Source: Lasiosphaeria ovina
Lineage: Eukaryota; Ascomycota; Sordariomycetes; Sordariales; Lasiosphaeriaceae
Assembly (NCBI GenBank): GCA_033439765.1
Contig: JAULSN010000004.1
Coordinates: forward strand, 2,614,001 to 2,678,000
Direction: 5' to 3'
Length of the DNA: 64,000 bases
Shown here: positions 1 to 12,755 of the stretch, piece after piece
Position numbering within the stretch: position 1 is the stretch's first letter
How the letters are laid out: each line of letters begins with the position of its first letter
The notes under the pieces: model-generated
Told to the model about the DNA's origin: nothing
The model's database searches: none
Seen by the model: only the letters and a program-made list of their open reading frames with translations
Program-made: the position numbers and the translations under genes

Positions 1-325
1 CAAATAAATTCCATGATATTTACTAATTAACGCCCCTATCTAGTACCCGACAACAACAACAACAACAACAACAAGTCGTCTAATCCACCCATCTAGAGTA
101 ACCAACCTCCAGCCCAAACCTCTATGCTATGCTATGCAGCGCCCTCCGGTGTATTTGTAAACCCCAAAATCTAGGTAGGCAAATTTCCCACGCGCAAAAC
201 CAAACACCTTCCGCCATGGGGTATATATCGCTCCTGTATCCAGTCCTCCCAAACACCAACACCAACACCAAACGGAAAAGACTTTTAACGCCCCCCTCCC
301 AAAAAAAAAACCAAAAAAAAACCAA
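1..325. other. Intergenic, 3' flank of the lipase gene
   Basis: No gene is supported here. The stretch lies downstream of the minus-strand lipase stop codon, so it is probably 3' UTR and intergenic spacer. It contains a perfect (CAA)8 microsatellite at 51-74 and A-rich tracts at 301-323. Confidence 0.5.
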
Positions 326-1844
326 TCAGAGCAAAAACTCCTCGTCGACCCAGTGCCTGAGCACAATCTTGCCCTCGCTCCACGAGTCCTTGTCCTTCCT
401 GACAATAATGGCGGCGTGGCTCTGGCGGTGCTTGTGGACCCAGACGGGGTACTTGCGCCAGCCGAGGGCGTCGAGGGCCTTGATGGCCTCGAACTGGTAA
501 GGGGCCAGGGCGAGCGTGGGCTGGGTGGGGAGCGACTGTCTGCGCTCGAGGGCGAGGATGTCGCGGCCGGCGGCGCCCCGCTGCTTGCCGTCTTCGCTTT
601 CCGCTTTGGTGGCGGATTGAGACGACGACGGCGGCGGTGGTGGTAGCTCGTCAGACGATAATACCGCGTCGCCGTTCTCTGATGATGATGATGATGACGA
701 CGGAGACGAGGAAGAGGCGCGCAGGTATTCCTGGCCTTGGGCGCTGTTGAGGTTCTCGTAGGCGCCCTCGACGGCGCTGCGGATCTCCTTCATCCACAGG
801 TCGACGCGGTACGTCTCCGTGTTGATGCCGGCGCGGCCCTGCTCGTGCAGGCGGATGCGGCGCGCGCTCGACAGGGTCTGGTAGCCCGAGTTGGTGAAGA
901 AGGCGACGAGGAAGATGGGCACGAAGACGCCGAGGGCGAGCACGATGCCGAGCTGCTCGAGGCGCTCGCGCAGGCGCGCCGCGAGCGAGGCCTTCTTCTT
1001 CTTGGACTGGCCGCCGCTCTCTCCGTCCTCCTCCTCCGAAGACGGCAAGGCGACCGGGTCCAGCGGGTCGAGGACCACGTTCTCGTAGCCGCTGACGAAG
1101 TTGACGCGGATCTTGGACATGTCCGTGTAGGGGTCCGTCTTGGCGATCATGGTGGTGAAGTAGGGGGCGCTGCGGTCGTTGGTGGCGTTGGCGTACAGCG
1201 TGTGACGCCGGAACAGCGCCAGCCCGCTCATGAAGATGGACGTCGGGTCGGCCAGCACCGCCAGCAGCGGCTTGCCCGTGTCGCGGAACGTGTCGATGCC
1301 GAACAGCTGGCGGCCCGACATGGCGAGCGTGCGCGCGCCCAGCACGTTGAACAGGCGGTTCCCGAACCCGCGGCGCGGCGTGTGCACGCCCAGGAACGGG
1401 CTCGCAAAGGCAGTGAAGTTCTGGCAACTGGCTGTCAGCGCTTGAATCATTAGAGGAAGAGGGGGGAAAACGCACCATGCATTCGAACTTGTCGAGCAGG
1501 CCGCGGGCAAACAGCAGGCCAATGGCATAGCGGGCGACGAGGCCGCCGAGCGAGTAGCCGACGAAGCTGAGCTTTTTTATCTTGCCGCCGGCTCGCTCAA
1601 TGAGCTGCAGCTCCTCCTCGATCTCGCGGCACACGCGCTCGCCGCCGAGCTCGATGCCGTCGTAGGTGAAGGAGCCGCTGTTGCGCTTGGCGACGAGAAT
1701 GTGCACCTTGTCGCGCGGGTGCTTCTCGCGCAGCGTCTTGGCCACGTACGTCAGGTGGTTCGGGTTTCCCCAGAGCCCGTGGACCAGCACGCAGAGGTGG
1801 TCAGCTTCCGCCGTGCCGCCGCTGTAATCCGCTGCCGTTGTCAT
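326..1844 (-). CDS. DUF676 lipase/serine esterase (Lpl1/ROG1-type lipid-droplet phospholipase-like)
   Basis: Two exons, 1844-1476 and 1420-326, are joined across a 55-bp GT-AG intron (1421-1475) and give 487 aa. The ATG at 1844 is followed directly by the alpha/beta-hydrolase core. The oxyanion region is VHGLWGNPNH (residues 21-30) and the nucleophile elbow is GYSLGG with predicted catalytic Ser98. Across the splice junction the reading FECM-NFTAFASPFLGV matches the conserved block of fungal Lpl1/ROG1-type esterases. A single hydrophobic stretch (LGIVLALGVFVPIFLVAFF) in the C-terminal half may anchor the protein to ER or lipid-droplet membrane. It is followed by a Ser/Pro-rich low-complexity insert. 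The family hydrolyses acyl esters of phospholipids or neutral lipids. The family is secure, the exact substrate is not. Confidence 0.9.
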
Positions 1845-2072
1845 GGCTGCTCCCTTGATTTAAACTGGTTATTTCAATTCCTTGACCTGGATGGGGTGTT
1901 GGTCGTCGGTTGGGTAGGCCTTGCGAGTGGGGGCAGCAAGGGCGGGCCGGTGGCGATCAGCAGTGTCCTAGTGTAGGTAATATGGAGACCGTTGGGTCAC
2001 TGGTATTACTCGATTTACAACGAGGAACAGGTCGAGAGGCGCGCAAATGGCAATCGGTCACACGGTATGGTC

Positions 2073-2103
<31 letters not shown>

Positions 2104-2903
2104 TTAGAGATAAAAAAGGGGAGGCGAAGAGGCGATATTCATCAATTCATAATGAATACGCGGACTACGTGGTGGCACGTCTGGGCTGCCCATGAAACCA
2201 TTTCGAGGTCGGGCGGGAAAAAGAAAGGGGCCCTTCCCGGGGGCGCTACGGGCTCCCGCGGTAGTCTGAACCGCCCGAACCCCGACAGGCCGCTTCCCAC
2301 TTCCCACGCCGCCTAAAGTGCACACGCACGCACGTCATCCATCCCACAACAGCCTGGGGATACGCCGCGGACTTAAGCCCTTGAGACCGCCCGCAGCTCT
2401 CTGATTGCCGCGCATTGCGGACTGATTGCGGCCGCACACCCCGAAATAAAATTGCCAACACCACCGCACCGCGACTCAGCCCTGCCGAATGCGAGCGCGG
2501 CGGGCTATCAGTCCGACTCGGTCTCCATGAGCTGACCAAGCTCCAGGTCTCTGTCGAAACGGAGGCCCCGATCGATGCCAAGTGTCAACCAAAAATGTGT
2601 CAATCGATCTCTTCAAACAAAGTTAACCTAACAGAAGGAGTACTCATGTAAGCCGGATAGCAAAACAGTCAGAGAAATTATGGCAAAGAGCAAAAAACGT
2701 GTTGTAATGATTCGCCAGTTTAATGAATGAAAAGCCTCACTGCTTTCACCGCCACCATGTCGCAACTCTGAATAGCTGCACAATTGGGTATACCCGATTA
2801 AAAAAACTTCAACTCCGCCAGCGCCAAGCCATAGATGCAAGAGAGATAGATGAAAGACAAAAAGTAGGGAGGAAGAAACAAGAAACCCGGATCCAAACCT
2901 CCC
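1845..2903. other. Intergenic, promoter side of the lipase gene
   Basis: This 1.06-kb stretch separates two minus-strand genes and should hold the lipase promoter and the GDPD 3' UTR. A (GA)n microsatellite at about 2077-2104 is the only distinct element. The open frames inside are short and show no recognisable family. Confidence 0.5.
2077..2104. repeat. (GA)n microsatellite
   Basis: Uninterrupted GA dinucleotide tract of about 28 bp, roughly 240 bp upstream of the lipase start codon. Confidence 0.9.
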
Positions 2904-3921
2904 TCATATGCTCTCCAGCGGCTTGAGGGACAGCCGCCTCCTCTTGCCCATGCTATTGAGCTTCCGCCACAACAGGGCCGTGAAGACGAGCTGGAGGGCT
3001 TGGATGCAGAACGCCGTGAGGTACAGCCGGACGCCGCGGGCGCTAGGCACCCTCCATCTGCGGGACCCACGGCCCTCGGCCTCCCAGCGACGGCACACGT
3101 CGAGGAACAGCCTGGGGTTGTCGGTGATGACGCCGTCGACCTTCTTCCGGATCGACCACTCCATCCACTCCTCGTCGTTGACGGTCCACACGAACAGCGC
3201 GCGCCGCGCCTCGCGGATCGCCTTGACAAAGTACCTGCCGGCGGGCCCGACCAGCGACCTCTGCGCCAGGTTGAAGTTGACCTGCGGCTGCTCGAGGAAG
3301 CGTTTCGCGTACAGCAGCGTAAAGCCAATGTAGGCGACCGGAAACCCCGGGAAGTATTCCTTGCAGAGTTCCAAGTAGTTTTCCTAGAAGCGCACAACAG
3401 TGTTAAGTCAGGGGCACTAAAAAGAAAAAAAAGAGGGCAACATACGTTCCAGCCACCGAGAAGGATCCTCTCATTCCAGGGCCGCGTCGTTGGGACCGAT
3501 GCGATAGTCTCTGCCGTCCTGCTCAGGAGGTCGTCGGGGTCGTCGTCCATCTGCGGGCGGGAGAATTAGCGAGCACTCACAAACAATCCACCCAAATCCC
3601 CAAATCCCCCTGAAATAAAAGAGAAAGAAAAAAGGCAACAAGTCAATTGAATCCAAACGTGAAGAAAAGAAAAAAGTAACGTGCCTTGATGTCCAGCAGC
3701 ACCCACACAGACTCGAGCCCCGGCTGGGCCAGATACTCGAGCAAGTCCGACAGCCGCGGGAGGCTCTGGCGCGGCTCCCGGAGCGTCTGGAGGGTGCTCA
3801 GGTAGCTCCAGTCGCAGTCGGCGATCTTTTGGTCGATGCCAAAACACCGCTTGAGCGAGGCGTCCTGAAGAAGAAAAAAACATCACACATTAACATTTCT
3901 CATTCTTTCCCCTTTTTTTTT

Positions 3922-3952
<31 letters not shown>

Positions 3953-4490
3953 GAGGGGACTGTGTGTGTAGACTTACATGTGAGAGCACGACGACGCCGT
4001 CCCGGGACAGGTGGATGTCCGTCTCGAGGGCATGCGCGCCGACGGCGACGGCACTCCGAAAGGCGCCCATCGAGTTTTCTGGAAACGCCGACGCATCGCC
4101 CCTGTGGGCGATGGTCTGGGGCAGCCGCCGCTGCGAGTGCTGCGATCCATCGTACGGGAGGGATGCTGCTGCTGCTGTAGGTGCGGGATCATCAGCCCAT
4201 CAGCACTCTAATCGCTGCAAGGTTTTGGTTTCCGCGTATAGGTAAGGGACGTATGTTAATTTGATATTTGATTAACCCCCGCCAGCATGGAACATATGCC
4301 CCAGATCTCGGCCCAGTGAGCGAGCGAGTACACTGGGTTGGGTTGGTTGGTTGGTTGGCTGCTGACAGGGCTTACAGACAAGACAGGCTCGTTCAATCGT
4401 GAGGATTTAAGCATCCTGGGGAGGGAACGTACCGTGAGCAGGGAAAGCGGGGCGCTTTGCCTCGAGCAACGGGCTGATCTCGTTCGCCAT
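2904..4490 (-). CDS. Glycerophosphodiester phosphodiesterase (GDPD, Pgc1-like), five exons
   Basis: Exons 4490-4433, 4174-3978, 3864-3685, 3550-3446 and 3383-2904 join in frame to 339 aa. The order of motifs is that of GDPD enzymes: IAHRGDASAFPENS (catalytic HRG at residues 43-45, with the PEN motif), ALETDIHLSRDGVVVLSHD (metal-binding E-x-D and catalytic HD), WVLLDIK, then VWTVND and GVITDNP. A hydrophobic C-terminal segment (LYLTAFCIQALQLVFTALLW) suggests a tail anchor, as in the yeast phosphatidylglycerol phospholipase Pgc1. Expected role: hydrolysis of glycerophosphodiesters or phosphatidylglycerol at a membrane. Intron 3 (3551-3684) seems to use a GC donor. Intron 2 carries an extreme T19G22 tract. 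The 19-codon first exon is inferred from phase and a good donor. Confidence 0.88.
3913..3953. repeat. T19-G22 homopolymer pair inside a GDPD intron
   Basis: Nineteen T are followed immediately by 22 G on the plus strand, lying inside the 113-bp second intron of the GDPD gene. On the transcribed strand the intron therefore begins shortly before a C22-A19 tract. The exact length is prone to sequencing error. Confidence 0.85.
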
Positions 4491-6396
4491 GGCCTTTCCG
4501 TCTCAAAACGTCACAAACCCAGAAGCTCGTAGATGTGCTTTTTTTCTCTATTTGATGTGGCTACCGGACAGATGATAAAATAAGGAGACTAATAAGAGCA
4601 GTGACGATTGGGAGTGGGGATGGAATGTATGTAGGTAGCTTCTGTCTGAGGTTCTTATCCCCGTGGAGAAGTCCCGCGGGGTTGGAGCTCAAAGCCGACG
4701 AAAGCGGGCAGTCGGGGCGGGCGACCAGGCCGAAGACGCAAGTCTTGCTGTGGGTGTGGTGTGTTTCTCCGTCGTATTGCAGATGTTGTCCAAAGGTGGC
4801 CCTGGGAAAATGCTCGAGGTCGCGCACGTGGGCCGAAGCTGCGAAACGACGGGACACCAAGTTATAAGTTTCACAACTCGAAGTCAACCGGGCCCGGGCG
4901 CTGGGCAGGTGTCGCGGCAGCCCGCCAAGGTGGCGGTTTCCGCTAGTAGAACCGGAACCGGAACTACACAGTAGATGCGCTCTATTTCGACAAGAGCTTC
5001 CTTCCCGCCAGGTGAGGTAACTGAGGTGGCCGCTTCGCCGCGTCGAGTTCGGGTCACTAATCCGTCCGTCTCTCCGTCGGCCCCCGAGTCCCGACAGCTC
5101 CTTCGCTGGAGCGTATCACTTTTATCTCTCGGGGCAAATATGAGAAAAAAGCCAACTTGCTCTTGCCTGATGAAACAAACACTAAACAAACCTTGACACT
5201 GACTCGCCTGAGTGGTCTTGAGACGACAGTTCATCCCGAGTGGGTTATCCCCAAAATAGCTCCCGCTCCTGCTCCCTAGTAGTGGTCGCTCGAGAAAGAC
5301 GTTTTGACATGCACGTGAGGCTACCTTAGGTAACGGCGCTGATAAATTCCCAACCCAGCTTACGTGCCGAAGACTGCCGCTTCACTTGGACATGGAGTAC
5401 TCGCCTGCTAAGTACTTGCCTAATAAGAATTAAACGTGGCACTACCTAGCCAAACCTCCCCCCTAAATTCCCAGTCCAAAGGCTTTCTTTTTCTTTTTCT
5501 TCTGAGAAGAAAAATGGAAGAAAAAATATCATAAATACCTACCTTCTCGTCTCCAGCCCCCCCTGCAACACCTAGATCGGTACCGATAGACACGGCACAT
5601 AGAACTAGACATACATACATGCACTTGCCTATCCTCATTCATCCACACCTTCTCCATCCGGCTATTCGCACGCCTGACCGACCAGGTACACACACACACA
5701 CATAGTATATACATATATATTCTGTACCCCAGCCTTTGGGGTCGTCTCGATTGAGGCTAAATGCCACGCGGTTCCCAAACACCTTGGACACCCTCAGACG
5801 CAACCACCCCCGGGCCATCAGCACTTGTCGGGACTCGGGAAGAAAAGGGACACGAGCCCGACATCCTAGAATAATGTCCAAGAATACGGCGATTCAAGGG
5901 AACGCCTGACAAGACAGACTGAATAGGAAATAGAAAGCAACAATCATCAGAATACATCTCAATACACAAGGTAGATAGATACCTACATATATAATCCAGC
6001 CTCAATCCCCACAGACCAAAAGGAAACGAGTAACAAGCACAGAGAAAACAACAGGGACAAGCCTCCTGAAAACGCAGGGATATATATATATATATATCTC
6101 CGACGAAATAAAAGGAACAAGACCTTGATAGTAAAGACACAAGATAACAAAAAAGAGACATGGCAATTTTTTCCCATTCCAAATTCCCAATTCCAATTCC
6201 AGTTCCTTCCCATTGCAACATCACTCCAGAGCCAGGCACCAACTACTCCACTAGTCAAAACGAAAAGCAAAATCCATATCTCCATATCACGGTACAGAAA
6301 AAGAATTATATATAGAAAAGAAATCCATTATCTCGTATCACCTCGTGGTCAAGATCAGAAAAATCGCCTCATATCGAAATCTCATAGCCGTCGTGG
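4491..6396. other. Intergenic region between GDPD and the FacB-like gene
   Basis: 1.9 kb without a supported gene. It contains the GDPD promoter and the 3' UTR of the FacB-like gene. Short CA (about 5688-5702) and TA (about 6069-6087) repeats and A/T-rich stretches occur. No reading frame longer than about 160 codons exists, and none has recognisable motifs. Confidence 0.5.
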
Positions 6397-9300
6397 TCAT
6401 GTTAACCCATAGCCGCCATCCAGCCCGCCCAGACCGTCCAACCCGTCCAACCCGTCCAACCCGTCCAGTATATACCCCGCCCCGTCAGCCGTGACGCCTT
6501 GTAGAATAGAGTTTTGATGGTGCTGCTGCTGCTGACTCTGCTGGTGATTGCGGGAGTGGTGGTTGTGAAACTCTAGACTCCCCACGCTCAGGCCCATCTC
6601 GCTGGACGCGAGGTCGTCGCCGGAGCTGAGGCTGTCGACCTCGCTCAGGCAGCTGAGCACGCTGTGGGTGGTGCCAGTGGCCGCAGAGCCCGGGCCGCCA
6701 AAATCTCCGAGGTTGAACCCGGATAGATCCCAAGAGTCCGGGGACCAGCCGGCCCCGGCCGCCGCGTTCGACGATGTGCTTGTGTTCGTTGGCGACGTGT
6801 TAAGCAGGCTCATGCCCGGCCCGCCGTAGATGGCGTCGTATACGTTGAGGGGGCCGCCCTCGAGTGATCCCAGCAGAGCCTCCCAGTCGGCCGTAGAGGC
6901 GCCGGACCCCTTTTGCAGGTGCGAGTAGAGCTGTGTCTGGGCCTGAGATGACGTGCCGTGGTTTTGCTGATGTTGTTGTTGTTGCCCCCGTGCGTGGATT
7001 GGCGAAGACGGTTGAGATTGGACGGGAGAGTGAGCCGAGCCTAGCTGCAGATAGTCTAGATTCTGCTTCACCGCAGCTACCGCGTTTGGTGTAGACGGCG
7101 ATACCCGCGCAATCATGGCGGCCTGCGCAGCCTGCGCCTGACTGAGGGATATCCGGTGGTCACGCCGCCCGACGGACCCGTCCGGACGTTGACCGTCAAA
7201 AGAGAGCCGGGCGCGGGCCCGGTAGTGCTCGGGCCCATTTTGTTGAGGTTGCCCATGAGGCATGGCCATCCTGCGGAGCTTTTCTTGTTGCAAAAGGAGG
7301 TCCGTCTCGCTCATGCTGGCGCTGGCGTGGCGGCCAAGAGCGGATTGCATCATCTTGTGACCGTTTGCTGGGGCGGGGGGCGAGGTTCGGTGGGTCGGCG
7401 GGGCGGCCATGCAAGTATCTGGGCTCTGTCTTGGTGGAGTTGGCAACGACTGCGAGGGTGGCTCGTCGACAGCAATGAGCATCCCTGCGACTCGCTTCAG
7501 GTCGTAAGACCCCGGCGCCTTTGCCTTGTCTAGGATCTTGATAACGGCATTTACGAGCTTCTCGTTGTCCTTCAGCACCTTGCTGTCCTTCTTGAGGTCC
7601 AGGGTCTGGTAGAGCAAGGCCATGCTACAGAGCGTGAGAGTGTCGGCCTTGTTCAGGCAGAAAGAGAAAGACATGCTCCTCTCCTCGAGCAGCTGGATAA
7701 TCTGTATCAAGTGCTTGCTTGATTCGCTAACCGAGATCAAAGCTGGAGCCGCCTTCTGTCCCAGACTGGATGTCACAGCAGGCCGGTTGATGAGAATGCG
7801 AATATAGTAGTACGCCAGAGCCTAAAGAGACGCTGTTAGTCACAAACTCCCATGTTTCAATCAGCATAACTAAGGTACTCACCAAAAGAGGAGACCTGCT
7901 GCCAGTCACATCTGTGGACGGCTTGTCCTGCTTGAAAGTAAGTTTCAGGTGTTGCGGCAGCTTTTCGGACCACTCGTCAAGTTCAGACTGAAGGCTCGAC
8001 ATTGTCTGCAAGGAGAGTTCATGGGACGTCGCAGAGGGGTAGATCTTCTCGAGGACTTTGCCCAGGATCCGGGATCCCCGGAACAGCGCAAGTGCGCTTG
8101 AAAGCCGCGTATGTTCGCCTGGGAGGCATGGCTGGAAGCCCTTCTCCGTCACATACTCGTCATCAGTATCCGACGGGAATTCTGTGTGGACGTCTTCATC
8201 TTTGAGCAGCTTGGGAAGGCCCAGCATTGCAGCAGAAAAGCTGGTAAAGATCAGCAACTCGGCCAGAAAACATGGATGCAGCAAGGCGAACGTACCAGTC
8301 CAACATGTAGAGAGTCCAGAACACTTTCTTCCGCGTCTCAATGGTGAGAACTCCGAATGAGAAGCGCTTCTGGCTCTGGTGGAGCCCGAGCCGGTGGGAG
8401 AGGCCAACAGCGATTCCCTTGTAGTGCTGTAGACGCTTATAGTCGGCCCTGATGGTGCAGTACATCAAGGCAAGCAGCAAGCACTGCAGAGTAATCATGG
8501 TGTTGTCCATGAGGACCGCTTCCAAAGCCCGTTGCCATTGCAGCTCGCAGGCCGCAATTTGCTGGAGATCGGGGTGCTCACTCGACAGGGCGGCGATGCT
8601 GAAGACTAGATGCAGCTGCGCTAGCTTGTGGTTGTTCTTGATCTTCTCGGGGTCGGCGACAAACTCCTCATAGGCGCGGAGGAAAGTAGGCTTGTGGAGC
8701 ACGGGGAAGAGAGGCGCCCATTCTTGGAAATAGACATTGACACATCTGTCCGAGAACAACCGCGGCGGTAACCTCAGGGTCTGAGACGGCGGCTTTGGCG
8801 TGAGAGGATGGCACCCCTGGATGTGCAAGAAAGCCTCGGGGTTGAACTCGGGGCACGACTTGCCATTCTCCTGGATCTTGCGCTTGAAGGCATCTGCAGA
8901 AACACACATGGCGTGTTAGTCATCCTTCTATTCACGCCGCCGTGATGAAATGAGACGCGATACAACGAGATGAGATGACACGAGACGAGAGGAGAGCACA
9001 AACCAATAAAAGACCGGCCGCTGGAAGCGCCCATGAAGTACGAGTCCGAGTTCTCGACGCCGAGTAATAACGGCGAGGCCTGGATGCGGAACGTGTCCTC
9101 CTTGGGCGACGAGGCGGCGTCCTTGGCCTTGTCGGCGGCCGTCGGCGAGCTGTGGGCGGGCTCGGACGGCGAGCGGCGGTTGCTGTGCATCTTGGACAGC
9201 ATCTCGATCTTCTCGTCCTTCTCATCGAGCAGGTCCTTGAGCTCGCGGACCTCGCCCTCGAGCACGCGCACGCGCTCCTCAAGCGACTCGGTGTAGCCGC

Positions 9301-9490
9301 GCGGGAAGGCACGGCGGCTGAGCTTGTCGCTGGTGCGGCATTCGAATCCGACATTGGCGCATTGCGAGCAGCACGGCCGGATGCCGTCGCAGCGGATCTT
9401 CTTGCTGCGGCAGCGGTCACAGGCCTGAGCAATGCGACTCTGCGAGCTCGTGCCCACCTTGATGACCTTCATCGGCAGGATTCCGGGCAT
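6397..9490 (-). CDS. facB: FacB/Cat8-type Zn2Cys6 transcription factor (acetate utilisation regulator)
   Basis: Four exons (9490-9004, 8893-8296, 8240-7883, 7821-6397) give 955 aa. Residues 21-51 carry a Zn2Cys6 binuclear cluster (C24, C27, C34, C41, C44, C51). It is followed by [17 protein letters not shown] and a coiled-coil linker, the arrangement typical of FacB of Aspergillus and ACU-15 of Neurospora. The fungal-specific transcription-factor domain spans exons 2-4 ([40 protein letters not shown]). The C-terminal part is Gln/Ser-rich, like an activation domain, and ends in repeated GLD units. The family activates acetyl-CoA synthetase, glyoxylate-cycle and gluconeogenic genes in the nucleus. 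Family assignment is strong. Orthology rests on remembered motif similarity. Confidence 0.88.
6424..6468 (-). repeat. GLD-coding minisatellite in the FacB-like C terminus
   Basis: Nine-base units (plus-strand form CCGTCCAAC) are repeated about four times near the stop codon. They encode tandem Gly-Leu-Asp on the minus strand and keep the reading frame. Confidence 0.75.
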
Positions 9491-12400
9491 TTTGGCGGTT
9501 TAGTGGTTTGGCGGATTTTGTTTTCACGTCCGTCCCATCCGACTAACAGCTGGTTTCGTCCCGACTTGTGCGGGTGACGGGCGTCTGGCGGGCGACTCTA
9601 TACACGATCCCCAGCTTCCAAACTCGAGATGTCTCTCCTGTCTCGTCGCGCGTGTCTCGTCGCAATGGCGGCGCGTTTAGAACTTATCGGGTCGTGGCAG
9701 GTCGCAGCAAGAGCCTCATTGGTGCTCATTCCCGTTACGTCGTCGTTGAAGATAGACGTCACCAACCATGGATGCGCGTGTGTAATAGGCCTGCTAAGTT
9801 GTGGTAGTCGCGGTACATGTACACAAAGATCCGATCCCTTCAAAAAGGGGGGGGGAGGGAGAATGGGACGGCGCAGGAGGCGGGGCAAGCCGTCTTTAAA
9901 GGGAGGAGGATGGAGGAGCCCAACATGTGCACGTGTGTGTGTGTGTGTGTGAAGATAAGCTCACGCTGGAGAAGGCGGGTGAGTGAGGGAAAAAGGAGGG
10001 AAAAAGCCCTGAACTCGGCCTTCGCGGAGACTACGGGCCTTAGTTTTGCGGAGAAAAAGAGAGATGGAAGGCGGCCGGTCAGCACTTACAACGGTGCACC
10101 CAAAGGCAAGGACAGGAATCGCTGGGGGCTCATTCGCTGGGGAAGGCACCAGTCGCCCTCACCAACTCATGGAATATCCATCTTGCCAAGCTAGGACTAG
10201 CGCTGGATGGGGCCGACTAGAGGGGAATCTGGGGAGAGCAGGGATCCCGTCCCTCGCCGACGGTGGAGTCAGCAGGTGCGGCAGCCAATGGCCGTGTCAG
10301 CCTGCGCCGCTCTGGATTGGAAAGCCCCTCCTCTTCTTCCCGCTGCCACCCTTTGCCATCTCCCGGCTTCAACTGGCGAATCGCATCCACACTCGTGAAC
10401 GACGAGATTCCCCCTCCCCCCCCTGGCATTGCAAAAGGTCAAAAGGCTCAACGCCCACCTTCCTGAATGGCACCACCCCAAGGCGTCATCTTGGGGTTCG
10501 CCGGGGAGGTGCGAGACAAGAAAAAGGCTGATGGCACCACGAACGAGTCTTGGGTTGAGACCCATCAGGTCATGTTTCCAGTCTAGACTCTACACTAGGA
10601 ACCCCGTTCCCCAGGTTTTGGATGAAGGAAAACCTGGGGTCCGCGCTAAGCCCCAGACCGGTATTGGCACTGCTCGGAACGCGTCATGAAGAGACCGAAC
10701 CCCGACACTACTCGTTCTGATAGCGGCTATTCATTCGGTAGTAGAGTCAAGTCAAACGGGGCTCGCCTTCTTTGGTAAGCAGGAATGAGGTGGCGTTGAT
10801 TTGCCTCTCTGGCGTCGTCACTCGTCTTTGGGTGTCGAAGAAACCTTTTTCGGTTGAACTTTGGGCGTACCAAAAGAAACCAAACCAGAAGCAATAAAAA
10901 GCATACGAGCGCCTGGCCGTCCACCCACTATGACTTTGGACGAATCTGCCGAGCAGGGTAGGGGGACCAGTCAAAAGACGCTCCCATTTTCTCATCCTCT
11001 TGGGGGCCGCCAATCTGAAGCACCTGGAATGGGCGAGCTCATATTGACCCGGCTTAATAAGATAGGCCGAGCGAGCGAGTGCCTCACCTCACATGAGTGG
11101 GAGACCCAAGGTAAACTCCAAAGCCTATGTGACCTTGCTGCCGGAGAGGGTGAGAGTGTACAGTATATGCAAGGACAGCCCCGGCTCTCGCATCGGGAGA
11201 CCTCTAGCGAACATTCCCCGTCACACTTGAGACGCCCACGACGACGGCCGTCTTGTAGACAGCGGGACCTACTGCCGTGAAAACACCCGCGCGTGGCAAG
11301 TAGAGAAACGAACTCTACGCTTAGGTACGAATTCTTACCAGAGGTTGGCGCTTGTATGACAGGCTGAAAGTCAACCAGAGCGCTTCTCTGGTCGGTTTCG
11401 CGTATTAATCTTTGGTGGAGGGGGGGCATGGCTTGACCAAGATATGAGGAGTGCTACTGTACATGGCGTCGAATATGGCCATCCATGCTCCGGATCCAAC
11501 AGCCCTCGCATCCGAAAGGGCCGTTCCTGAACTGACGATTGCTGCCAAACGAGGATCACGAAACACGGACTTTCTGGCTCTCTTGTCTGCAAAGTTCCCG
11601 GGATGTCTCGAACGATCACACACACACACACACCTCTCACTCTCTCTCAATGAACGCTGACAGATAGCTCCTTTCTTACCCGGCCCCGAGACACGAGGCA
11701 TGGCAAGCCACGCTGTTGCATCGGCGACGATCAAGCCCGTAATCCATGCCCACTTTGCTTGGCGAACCATTGGGAAAAAAAAGTTTCCGACGAACCCGCC
11801 CTCCTCGCTTTGTTGGTGGCCGTAGAGTAAGTAAGCGCAGCAAAGCAGCGCCTTTTTCCCCTTTCTCTTCTGTGTCGAGGACTAAAACCGGCACTCTTCT
11901 GCCGAGCGCCAACGCCATTTCGCGAGGCAAAGGCAAGCGCCAGGCAATGGAACATGGCATGCCCATTAAATAAAGGTACAGTACCATTATTGTATGTATG
12001 TACGGGTCGCGATAAATTCACAGCCTAGCCTCCGGTTCTTCGCGAACACCCCAAACTTCCCCGCACTTGGGGAGCCTTCACTAGATGGTCAGTCAGCTCT
12101 GTTTCGAGATCGCCTTTCCGGCAAAACTGCCCCCCCTGTCATTTTGAGATTGATCCAGCAGGTGGCGGCTGCAAATGCCTCGTGGCTTCATTTCGGTTGC
12201 AGACGCTTGTGCTAAAAGTTATATCGTTCAAAACCCTCCATCTAATGTTCCAGAAGACGAGCTCGATATTGGGCAAGCGATAGCGTCCTCAGTAAAGTCA
12301 TAATGCTTCGGCCGCCAGCTGTGCATGACCTTGCTTGCCGCTGTCCGTAACCTGCTGTGCGAGCTGCCCACTTTGTCTGTCGGGTTGGCACCACGGTAAG

Positions 12401-12755
12401 TGCTTCGACTTGTCTCCAAGCTCATCGTCTTCTTGGGCCAAGCCCAGCTGGTGACGTCCATGGAAGCTCAGCCTTTGGAAACAGGTATTTGAGTATCCGA
12501 CACCGTACTAGTCGCTTTAATGAAAGCATCCATGTTGTTGCTTGGCAGACTCTCGACTTGTGTATGCCGATCACACTTGGTATTGCCCAATTGGTAGTAA
12601 AACCAGCGCAAATAACGAAACTTACTTCTTGGATATCATATCTTTGAATCTCCGGTGCTGTTTTGGCAAGGTCTTACGAGCCTCTTCCTCTGATCTCTCT
12701 GCCAAGCAGCCAATACTGTGGGAAACCGGGGATATCCGGAGGCAAACGCTGCAAA
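9491..12755. other. 3.3-kb gap upstream of the FacB-like gene
   Basis: No gene could be supported. The stretch holds the FacB-like promoter and leader and, at its right end, the 3' flank of the SET gene. It contains a GT tract near 9933-9950 and a CA tract near 11619-11633. The longest open frames (about 120-160 codons) lack recognisable domains and conflict between strands. A long leader or a noncoding transcript is possible. Confidence 0.45.

Noticed and set aside
737..1453. 238-codon plus-strand frame over the lipase
   Set aside because: It is the antisense shadow of a GC-rich exon. The minus strand carries the lipase motifs.
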